Shown here piece by piece: positions 1 through 5,128 of a stretch of 5,128 nucleotides of DNA (within the stretch, counting starts at the first letter, position 1; the number at the start of each line of letters is the position of its first letter). The translations under genes and the position numbers were made by a program. The notes below the pieces were generated by a model. That model saw only the letters and a list, made by a program, of their open reading frames with translations, made no database searches and was not told the DNA's origin. Origin of the DNA: Legionellaceae bacterium (GTDB lineage Bacteria > Pseudomonadota > Gammaproteobacteria > Legionellales > Legionellaceae); NCBI GenBank assembly GCA_947504795.1, contig CANNJG010000124.1, positions 1 to 5,128 on the forward strand, given 5' to 3'.

Positions 1-532
1 CATTCAATGGTAAACCCACGTTATTTGCATACACGGGTAGAGCACCATCACATACAGAGCTTGCATCACATGTGATACCATTTGAAAATAGTGGTACAGG
101 ATGCGTTACATCAGCATTGTATCTGCGAGTTAAAGCAACTTCATCATCGTATAAATAGATGCGCATAGCATTCCACCAATCCACATATTGGTTCGCAAGA
201 CTACCACCTTCAGGATTAGGGACCAGCTTGGAGTAAAAGGGCACAGCAAGTGTTACTGTACTGCCTGGTGGAATGCCTCCATGAGTTGGATTGATGTACG
301 TGCGATAAACTTGTGTAGATTGATACGGATTACTTTTGAGATCGGTTATTTTAAATATGGCTTGCATCCAGGGATCAACAGATTGAATGGGGGCTTCTAT
401 CACCGGATAAATAACCTGGTTGGTATTATTGTATAAGGCAATTGTTTTCAATAATGGGTCGTTCACACCGTACACTATAGTGGATAATCCCAAAGAAAAA
501 ATAAAACTCAGACATCCTGTCATCTGTAGCAT
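1..532 (-). CDS. Probable exported protein of unknown function, 3' end missing
   Basis: The frame is open without a stop from an ATG at 532 to the left edge, giving 177 residues. The gene continues outside the window. The start is set by AGGAG six bases upstream. No other ATG, GTG or TTG lies in frame between it and the preceding stop, and the Met three codons later is too far from the AGGAG. Residues 5-22 are hydrophobic and end in IVYG before VNDPLL, which looks like a Sec signal peptide, although no Lys or Arg precedes the hydrophobic stretch. The rest looks beta-rich and aromatic: ALYNNTNQVIYPVIEAP (32-48), VYRTYINP (75-82), GIPPGSTVTLAVPFY (86-100), YVDWWNAMRIYLYDD (116-130). A CX5C pair at 155/161 could form a disulfide, which would fit an exported protein. 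I do not recognise the family and assign no activity. The gene lies 140 bases downstream of the helicase-repeat gene in the same direction, and a promoter candidate in the gap suggests its own transcription. Confidence 0.8.
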   Translation of the reverse strand, partial: MLQMTGCLSFIFSLGLSTIVYGVNDPLLKTIALYNNTNQVIYPVIEAPIQSVDPWMQAIFKITDLKSNPYQSTQVYRTYINPTHGGIPPGSTVTLAVPFYSKLVPNPEGGSLANQYVDWWNAMRIYLYDDEVALTRRYNADVTHPVPLFSNGITCDASSVCDGALPVYANNVGLPLN

Positions 533-538
533 GAGTTG

Positions 539-543
539 CTCCT
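539..543 (-). promoter_or_regulatory. Ribosome binding site of the exported-protein gene
   Basis: AGGAG on the minus strand sits six bases before the ATG at 532. It decides this start over the in-frame ATG at 523, for which the spacing would be 15 bases. Confidence 0.75.
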
Positions 544-567
544 GGTTTAAACTTGTAAGAAATTTGC

Positions 568-596
568 ATTCTAAAGTGCCTTTAATAAGAAAGCAA
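568..596 (-). promoter_or_regulatory. Candidate sigma-70-type promoter for the exported-protein gene
   Basis: Read on the minus strand, TTGCTT (596-591) and TAGAAT (573-568) are separated by exactly 17 bases. The -10 element matches the TATAAT consensus at five of six positions. The -35 element matches TTGACA only at TTG. Transcription would begin near 561, leaving a leader of about 28 bases that includes the AGGAG. It was found by eye in AT-rich sequence, so a chance match is possible. Confidence 0.4.
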
Positions 597-670
597 ATCG
601 CAACTCCCCATGGACGTCAGATCTCTGATTAAGGAAATCCTTCACTGCTTAAAGTTGACGTTTGAAATGC

Positions 671-815
671 GTTTATTCGGGGGCGATTGAGGCATGATGC
701 CGTTTAGAAACATCTTCACTGACCTCCTTCTCTGAGACGTTCTTGTGGAAAAAAGAGTAGTGATCTTTCACTAGACGTTGTCCTGCTTTGTGCTTACTCA
801 TCAAATCAAGTGCGA
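671..815 (-). repeat. Downstream copy of a duplicated 3' gene-end segment
   Basis: Bases 671-760 align without gaps to 4501-4590 (71 of 90 identical), and 791-815 align to 4591-4615 (20 of 25). The 30 bases 761-790 are present only in this copy. Both copies cover the end of a gene, including its stop codon. Similarity fades within about ten bases beyond the stop, so the duplicated unit is essentially coding sequence for the C-terminal tail. Confidence 0.85.
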
Positions 816-3800
816 TACGGTTATAACTTGCCTGCTCTTCTTGGATAAGCATCGGGGTATTGAGATGTGCTGGGATCATTCTCTCACTAAAAAAATCCCA
901 TTGTTTGTGCATTAAGTCGGATCCTTTATGCGTATTGCATAAGAGCATAAAAGGTGTGCGGCCGTCTTCTCCTACGCAGCAATGCAGTTGTGCTTGACTG
1001 ATGATGGGTTTAAAAAAATCAAAATGTTCTCGCAATATATCGGTACCCTTATCGTGTGCGCAGAAATGAGAAAATGGATTGCTATGTTGACACTCACATT
1101 CGTTTGTTATTTTCTTATGAAGAAGCTCTTCGTTGATGTGCTGTTTAAAAAAATCCCATTTCGCAGCGATAAGTTCTCGCCCATCCTCTGAACCTGATAA
1201 AAAATAAAAAGGGAACCAGCCTTGGAATTCATCCTCACCCCATTTTTGCATACCCAGTTCCGCAACGGTTAAGTTATTTGAAAAAAAAGGCCAATCAAGC
1301 TTAAGTAACTTCTGTCCTTCCGGGTGCGCACTCAATGAAAAAAAGGGTGTAGCACCCATATCTGGACCTGTGCACTCTAATGGTATATGTAAATCCTCTG
1401 AATTTATTTTGGATTTAAATAGAGGGAACCACAGTTTACTGAGTAATTGAGTACCCAGTTCAGCGGTACATAAACTATAAAAAGGGGTTTTGCCTTTCTC
1501 CTCGCCAGCAGCAGTACACGGACGATGCAAGGCCTCTTGGTATATTTTAAAGTCAGATGGCTCCCAATTCTGGTACATATAGAGACACGAGTCCTTACAG
1601 AGTTGATAAAACGCACTTTTTCCCTGATCCGGCCCATCACCTGTCACTGGGGAACATAATCCCTCCATGCTGATTTTTTGCGAGAAATTAGAGCCAAATT
1701 GTGGCTGCATCAGTATGCGCATAACATCAATAGAACTTAACAATAAATAAAGTAAGTTCATGCCTTGATCTGGGCCTTCCGTAATCAATACCTTATTCAG
1801 GTCCTCCCAGGTTATATGGGTGACTAGGTACTTCACAAAGAAGTCGCACTTTAAAATTTGTGCGTGCTTTAACAGAAGATAAAGCAATGTTGACCCATTA
1901 GGCAGGTTAACTGATGCAACATGATTTAGATTCAATGGCCGGTTCAGCTGCTCTAGTGATACTTCTTCTAAAAAAATAGCTAATGCGACTGGCAATCCGT
2001 TGAAACGCCTCTCACAGAACCTCACGACGAAGAGATCAAGGTAGCTGACTTGGTTTATGGGGTCCATGGTTCTAAGTAAATACGGTTTTATGGCCTGAAA
2101 AAATGGCTCAGCATAGGCTGGCTTTTGTACAAAGAGCAAATGAAGTGCCAGCGTGTTTTTAGGAGCAGTAAAAATAAGTTCGAACAGACTGGGGCTATTT
2201 GCAGCCCTGGGTGAGCAAAGACTATGACCTGGATTTTTTTCCTTCAACGCGTTGATAACATACTCCGTGAGAGCAAGATGTGTTACTACTGCCGGGATGC
2301 ATGGTAACTCCGGCAGTACGCTATTTAGGGTTGTTTTAGTCTGGTTGATTTTTTTCGGTGTCTGTTCTGAAGTGGTTTTAAGTCGTTTGATTTTTTTCTG
2401 TGTCTGCTCCGAGGATGAAGAAGTTTGGGTTGTCGATGTACCCATCCTAGATTCTTGCAGCACGAGCGTTGCGTCAGCATTGTCTATTGAGAGATGCTTT
2501 GAGTAGATATCCTCGGCTTGTTTTTGCAGTCCCGCGGACTGGAGCATTTTATACGTATCGAGCCAATCCTGGCGATTGGTCGTGACTGATTTGTTAGTCA
2601 AACTTGAGTTGACAACGACAGGGGCTTGAGGAATGGTTTGTTTCAAACGATCAATGAGGTTACGTAGACGTGGTTTGGAGGGTTGCAGCACCCGCAGCTC
2701 ATCTGTTGCGCGTGTGAAGGTGACGAATACACTATTCAGGTGTGGAATCGGGGTTTTTTTGTCTGATGTATTTGATTTTGAACGATGCTCACGCACTTGT
2801 AATTCGTTTCCTACGGTAGGCAGCGCGCTGTTGACCATCTCGAATTCTGAAAAATCGAGGGGTTCATACGCGATAATACACGGAAATTGCAGTCCTTTGA
2901 TGTCTTTGGGCGTAAAGATCAAGGTAAGCCCTGTTTCTTGCTTGACGGCCTGTAATAGATGCTCTGGTACAATCAAGGCTATATCCGTTTCCTTGAATCG
3001 CGTCCTGCACTCGATCACGATTTGATTGATATTGTTGTGATCATGCCATGACACGTAACCTGGTTTCTCACATCCATTCAAATCAATTTGTGCTTTTTCA
3101 AGTTTGTCGTTTACGCCATCCATCACGACATTTTTGATGGCAAGGACTTGATTGGCAAGGGTCAAAATGACAGCAGCGCAGCGATAAACAGCGCGTAACA
3201 TCACGTGTGTAAGCGTTGAGTTAAACAGCTGATAGAGTGCAGACCGAACCGAATGGCTGGCAATGAGGCTTTGATGGGTATCGATGCAATAGGCAATGTG
3301 TTGCTGGTAGGTTCGTTGCGCCAAATTCTGCAATTGCACTTGGGTCAAATCGTGTGCTTCATCCACCACCACCTTGCGGAACAACGCTTCGCCTTCTTCT
3401 ACCGCATGCCAGGCCGGATTAAGTTGCGCATTCCTTGATAAATAATTTTTGAAGGCCTGAAATTGGTTATAGACATCATTTCGATCGTTGCCCTGTGGAA
3501 AGAAACTTTGTCGCTGCCCCAGTGCTTGATAGTCCGCTCGGTCCTTGTTGCCTATTAGGCAAAATTCTTGGTAAATTTTGTCTGGAGAGGTCGTTTTTTT
3601 TACCACTGAGGTGTATTGATCAAACCACAAACGAAATGCGGTTTGATCAACAAGGGTACTTATGCGCGCTGTCGCGTCAGCCCGCACTAGCCATTCATTA
3701 TAAGTTAAAAATTCTACCCAGTTCCTTGGTTCACCTCCCTCGTCCCTGGATTCAGGGCACTCTAGCCACTGTTGTTTCACATGGGCTAATAAATTTGGAG

Positions 3801-4407
3801 AGACACAGAGGTATAGAATAGGCAATGTGTCCTGTGTTTGGCGTGCCACGACGAATTGTTTTAATAGGGATAAGGCCACACATGTTTTTCCAGAGCCTGG
3901 CGGTCCATCAATCAGCAACGGAAACTGATGGGCTGCCGCATTGCGCATGGCCTCTAATTGTCCCTCGTCCAATAAAATATACTGCTCATTGTAATACAAC
4001 GGATCGTGTTCTAGTGGGTTATGAGTGACCACCATATCGGGCTCATTGTCTATAACGCGTCCTAACACGTCTTGAACCGCAATAGTCACCCAGGACGAGT
4101 CCAATTGCAGGAACTGCTTTAAAACAGAGTGTTTTAGAAAACGTGATTTTTGATAGTCATGATTTTTTATTAATTCTAAAATCAAGAGACTAGGCCTTCC
4201 GGATAGCTTATCTTTGATCGTTGTAAACAATAAGCGATCACGATCATTTAACCGTATGGAGTAGATCCGAGAGGATTTGTCTGTTCGTTTTAAATCTAGG
4301 TGCAAGCACTTTGTTTCGCCACGCAGCAAGGCGTTTATTTTATCTTGATAGTCTTGGTAAATCGTTGAATCTTTTTCAAATAACAAAGAGCAATAATCAA
4401 CTTTCAT
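673..4407 (-). CDS. RelE-like domain / superfamily 1 (UvrD-Rep type) helicase with C-terminal tandem helical repeats
   Basis: Predicted ATP-dependent nucleic-acid helicase or translocase of 1244 residues; substrate unknown. The start has AAGGA six bases upstream. Residues 1-100 resemble the RelE/ParE fold: YSIRLNDRDRLLF (49-61), then LLILELIKNHDY (74-85). The helicase core (about 140-580) has every motif in order: Q-motif-like YILLDEGQ (143-150), Walker A GPPGSGKT (168-175), Walker B VVVDEAHD (346-353; DEAH where UvrD usually has DEAQ), motif III CIDTHQS (374-380), motif IV AVYRC (406-410), motif V KGLQFP (504-509) and motif VI TFTRATDEL (563-571). The ATPase therefore looks active. A helical stretch (615-645) and a Ser/Thr/Gln/Lys-rich linker (655-695) lead to a Leu/Phe-rich region from about 700 and nine degenerate repeats (821-1224). 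The last 20 residues are charged. No signal peptide or membrane span is seen. SF1 helicases joined to ankyrin/TPR repeats are known in eukaryotic TRANK1, so an anti-element, toxin-like or host-directed role can be imagined; none is shown here. Confidence 0.88.
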   Translation of the reverse strand: MKVDYCSLLFEKDSTIYQDYQDKINALLRGETKCLHLDLKRTDKSSRIYSIRLNDRDRLLFTTIKDKLSGRPSLLILELIKNHDYQKSRFLKHSVLKQFLQLDSSWVTIAVQDVLGRVIDNEPDMVVTHNPLEHDPLYYNEQYILLDEGQLEAMRNAAAHQFPLLIDGPPGSGKTCVALSLLKQFVVARQTQDTLPILYLCVSPNLLAHVKQQWLECPESRDEGGEPRNWVEFLTYNEWLVRADATARISTLVDQTAFRLWFDQYTSVVKKTTSPDKIYQEFCLIGNKDRADYQALGQRQSFFPQGNDRNDVYNQFQAFKNYLSRNAQLNPAWHAVEEGEALFRKVVVDEAHDLTQVQLQNLAQRTYQQHIAYCIDTHQSLIASHSVRSALYQLFNSTLTHVMLRAVYRCAAVILTLANQVLAIKNVVMDGVNDKLEKAQIDLNGCEKPGYVSWHDHNNINQIVIECRTRFKETDIALIVPEHLLQAVKQETGLTLIFTPKDIKGLQFPCIIAYEPLDFSEFEMVNSALPTVGNELQVREHRSKSNTSDKKTPIPHLNSVFVTFTRATDELRVLQPSKPRLRNLIDRLKQTIPQAPVVVNSSLTNKSVTTNRQDWLDTYKMLQSAGLQKQAEDIYSKHLSIDNADATLVLQESRMGTSTTQTSSSSEQTQKKIKRLKTTSEQTPKKINQTKTTLNSVLPELPCIPAVVTHLALTEYVINALKEKNPGHSLCSPRAANSPSLFELIFTAPKNTLALHLLFVQKPAYAEPFFQAIKPYLLRTMDPINQVSYLDLFVVRFCERRFNGLPVALAIFLEEVSLEQLNRPLNLNHVASVNLPNGSTLLYLLLKHAQILKCDFFVKYLVTHITWEDLNKVLITEGPDQGMNLLYLLLSSIDVMRILMQPQFGSNFSQKISMEGLCSPVTGDGPDQGKSAFYQLCKDSCLYMYQNWEPSDFKIYQEALHRPCTAAGEEKGKTPFYSLCTAELGTQLLSKLWFPLFKSKINSEDLHIPLECTGPDMGATPFFSLSAHPEGQKLLKLDWPFFSNNLTVAELGMQKWGEDEFQGWFPFYFLSGSEDGRELIAAKWDFFKQHINEELLHKKITNECECQHSNPFSHFCAHDKGTDILREHFDFFKPIISQAQLHCCVGEDGRTPFMLLCNTHKGSDLMHKQWDFFSERMIPAHLNTPMLIQEEQASYNRIALDLMSKHKAGQRLVKDHYSFFHKNVSEKEVSEDVSKRHHASIAPE
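736..1947 (-). repeat. Array of about nine degenerate 41-49-residue helical repeats in the helicase-repeat protein
   Basis: Units begin at residues 821, 870, 917, 960, 1006, 1051, 1096, 1141 and 1182. The fullest form reads roughly: Leu-x-x-Pro, then G-P-D-x-G-x-T-P-F-Y-x-L-C, about four residues, G-x-x-L-L, about four residues, W-x-F-F, about four residues, I-(S/N)-x-E. Clear examples are GPDQGKSAFYQLC (925-937), EEKGKTPFYSLC (969-980), GPDMGATPFFSLS (1014-1026) and EDGRTPFMLLC (1147-1157), with closing KWDFF (1083-1087), HFDFF (1128-1132) and QWDFF (1169-1173). The G-x-TPF-x-x-L core recalls ankyrin repeats, but the units are longer than the usual 33 residues and end in an aromatic motif that is not an ankyrin feature. 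Such solenoids usually bind proteins. Units 1-3 are the most degenerate, and unit 9 runs into the C-terminal tail. Confidence 0.75.
2329..2412 (-). repeat. Two tandem copies of a 42-base (14-residue) linker repeat
   Basis: In the linker after the helicase core, SEQTQKKIKRLKTT (666-679) is followed directly by SEQTPKKINQTKTT (680-693). Ten of 14 residues are identical, and the DNA copies are also similar. The segment is hydrophilic, lysine-rich and preceded by four serines, so it is probably a disordered tether between the helicase and the repeat array. Each copy contains a run of seven A in the coding strand. Confidence 0.8.
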
Positions 4408-4502
4408 CTATAGTCCTTTCTGAAGAGGCTTGGTTGCACAGCCTAGTAAATGGTCACAATAGAGTAAACGTAACGGTTAACCATTCGCTACAGAAAGGCG
4501 GT
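4408..4502. other. Intergenic region between the tryptophan-rich gene and the helicase-repeat gene
   Basis: These 95 bases contain the AAGGA ribosome binding site and a near-palindrome, AACGGTTAACCATT (4472-4485), centred on GGTTAACC. Wider arms GTAAAC (4464-4469) and GTTTAC (4501-4506) enclose it. No run of U follows, so it is not an obvious terminator; it could be an operator. The best promoter match, TTTACT, 17 bases, then TAGGCT on the minus strand, is poor. Whether the two genes are co-transcribed cannot be decided from the sequence. Confidence 0.4.
4414..4418 (-). promoter_or_regulatory. Ribosome binding site of the helicase-repeat gene
   Basis: AAGGA, within AGAAAGGA on the minus strand, ends six bases before the ATG at 4407. 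It supports that start and independent translation of the long protein. Confidence 0.75.
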
Positions 4503-4615
4503 TTACCCGGCGGCGATTGGGGCAAGATGTCGTTTAACACCATCTTCACTGACCTCCTGTTTTGAGACATTCTGATTGAAAAAAGTGCCGTGCTTGCTCA
4601 TAATATCAAGCGCAA
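4501..4615 (-). repeat. Upstream copy of a duplicated 3' gene-end segment
   Basis: This is the partner of 671-815. It contains the stop codon and the last 36 or so codons of the tryptophan-rich gene. It lacks 30 bases that the other copy has, which removes ten residues and keeps the frame. The ten bases CATCTTCACT (4541-4550) are identical in both copies and lie in the longest unbroken match. Confidence 0.85.
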
Positions 4616-5128
4616 CTGCGGTAGATGGATAACTTGAGTGCTTTTGCCCGGCAAGTATTAAGGCGCTAGAATCAAAACCGTTGTCTGGGCGCAGAACCTT
4701 CTCATCTTTAATCAATTCTGGTTTTTTCTTGGCTTCAACCATCGTTTCGTCATCATTGACCACCAATTCTGAGCCAGTCGGAGATGGCACACGATCCGGA
4801 TGATTTTGATAAAGCATAGCGTAGCTTGATAAAACTGCCATACTAACGCTGCGTGTTTCTTCCACGGGTTTTATAAACAGTCTGAAGACAGGCCATTGAC
4901 TTATCATGTTCCTAAAGGAAAGGTTACCAGACCACCAAGCCTGCAAATTAGGAAATAAGATGCCCTCACCTCGCCACCAGGCGCAAAAATCGGGAAAAAA
5001 CAGATCACCAAAGGAAATCTGACCATCCCACCAGGCAGCGAGATTGGCAGTGAATGAAGGTGGCGATTTTAGAATAGTTAATCGACCTGCAGTTGCTGGA
5101 TGATAGTGTTCATGAATCTTCACAGTTC
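4503..5128 (-). CDS. Tryptophan-rich AWW-repeat protein sharing the C-terminal tail of the helicase-repeat protein, 5' end uncertain
   Basis: I do not recognise this family. The frame is open to the right window edge. A GTG at 5123 would give 206 residues, but only five bases lie before it, so its ribosome binding site cannot be judged and the true start may be outside. Residues 24-72 hold three AWWxG motifs (30-34, 48-52, 62-66), each followed by a hydrophobic or aromatic stretch. Next come SQWPVFRLFI (75-84), then a polar, charged middle (about 108-150) that is probably flexible. The end, from SYPSTAVALDIMSKH (164-178) through NVSKQEVSED (185-194) to the last residue, matches the end of the helicase-repeat protein, including EVSED and KRH. 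It lacks the ten residues KAGQRLVKDH found there. No clear signal peptide or helicase motif is seen. It lies 95 bases upstream of the helicase gene in the same direction, so a functional pairing is plausible. Alternatively it is a recombinant remnant, though the frame is intact. Confidence 0.7.
   Translation of the reverse strand, partial: TVKIHEHYHPATAGRLTILKSPPSFTANLAAWWDGQISFGDLFFPDFCAWWRGEGILFPNLQAWWSGNLSFRNMISQWPVFRLFIKPVEETRSVSMAVLSSYAMLYQNHPDRVPSPTGSELVVNDDETMVEAKKKPELIKDEKVLRPDNGFDSSALILAGQKHSSYPSTAVALDIMSKHGTFFNQNVSKQEVSEDGVKRHLAPIAAG
4908..5054 (-). repeat. Three AWWxG tryptophan-rich motifs
   Basis: AWWDG, AWWRG and AWWSG recur at spacings of 18 and 14 residues. In DNA they appear on the plus strand as CCACCAGGC at 5028 and 4974 and CCACCAAGC at 4932. 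Surrounding residues follow a loose pattern: aromatic or Leu, Pro, Asp or Asn, aromatic or Leu, x, A-W-W-x-G-x-(I/L), with FPDFCAWWRG and FPNLQAWWSG as the closest pair. The near-identical codons suggest recent internal duplication. More copies may lie beyond the right edge. Confidence 0.7.

Larger units (their letters stand above)
533..672. other. Intergenic region between the helicase-repeat gene and the exported-protein gene
   Basis: These 140 bases hold the ribosome binding site and promoter candidate described separately. Next to the helicase-gene stop lies a nested inverted repeat: arms ACGTCA (614-619) and TGACGT (656-661) enclose a smaller one, AAGGA-AA-TCCTT (631-642). No GC-rich stem with a following run of U is visible, so I do not call a terminator. 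A plus-strand open frame crossing this region is antisense to the exported-protein gene and is not supported. Confidence 0.5.

Noticed and set aside
503..532. Possible lipoprotein box MTGC at residues 4-7 of the exported protein
   Set aside because: The Cys lies before the hydrophobic segment, not after it, so a lipoprotein signal is unlikely.
188..632. Two plus-strand open frames (188-436 and 420-632)
   Set aside because: They are antisense to, or run off the start of, the minus-strand exported-protein gene, which has a ribosome binding site, a signal-peptide-like start and sensible composition. They show no recognisable domain.
1404..1640. Minus-strand open frame of 78 codons in another frame of the helicase-repeat gene
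   Set aside because: It overlaps the tandem repeats read in the main frame, whose periodic protein pattern shows which frame is coding.
2347..2397. Runs of seven A in the linker coding sequence as a programmed frameshift site
   Set aside because: The reading frame AAA-AAA-A does not fit the usual X-XXY-YYZ slippery arrangement, no downstream structure is evident, and such runs are common in this AT-rich gene.
2633..3025. Plus-strand open frame of 130 codons inside the helicase gene
   Set aside because: It lies antisense to the region coding helicase motifs V and VI, and the protein is Ser/Cys/Arg-rich without a domain. It is a shadow of the real gene, as are the other short frames within 673-4407.
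4410..4460. Promoter for the helicase-repeat gene (TTTACT, 17 bases, TAGGCT)
   Set aside because: The -10 element matches only three of six consensus positions; too weak to list as a feature.
1..5128. CRISPR array, tRNA/rRNA gene, insertion sequence or transposase
   Set aside because: No regularly spaced short repeats, RNA gene hallmarks, transposase motifs or terminal inverted repeats were seen. The repeats present are coding.

Overview
The window carries three genes, all on the minus strand, so transcription runs from high to low coordinates. Base composition is moderately AT-rich. A very large protein that joins an ATPase core to eukaryote-like tandem repeats suggests an intracellular or amoeba-associated gammaproteobacterium, for example in the Legionellales. 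That placement is inference from style and composition; no taxonomic marker gene is present.

Layout in transcription order. (1) At the right edge (4503 to the end) is a protein of about 206 residues, possibly longer. It starts with a tryptophan-rich block containing three AWWxG motifs and ends in a tail shared with its neighbour. (2) A 95-base gap holds a good ribosome binding site and a near-palindrome. (3) The main gene (673-4407) encodes 1244 residues: a RelE/ParE-like fold, a complete UvrD/Rep-type superfamily 1 helicase core, a low-complexity linker with a 14-residue duplication, and about nine degenerate helical repeats of 41-49 residues. (4) A 140-base gap holds a ribosome binding site and a plausible promoter. 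(5) At the left edge (1-532) is the 5' part of a gene for a probable exported protein, cut by the window edge.

The most interesting points are the RelE-like/helicase/solenoid architecture and the fact that the two right-hand genes end in homologous tails. The tails match at about 79% of bases (91 of 115 compared) and differ by one clean 30-base in-frame gap. This points to local duplication or recombination that put one C-terminal module on two different N-terminal halves. A shared C-terminal signal, such as one for secretion or partner binding, is possible but unproven. No RNA gene, insertion sequence or CRISPR array was seen.
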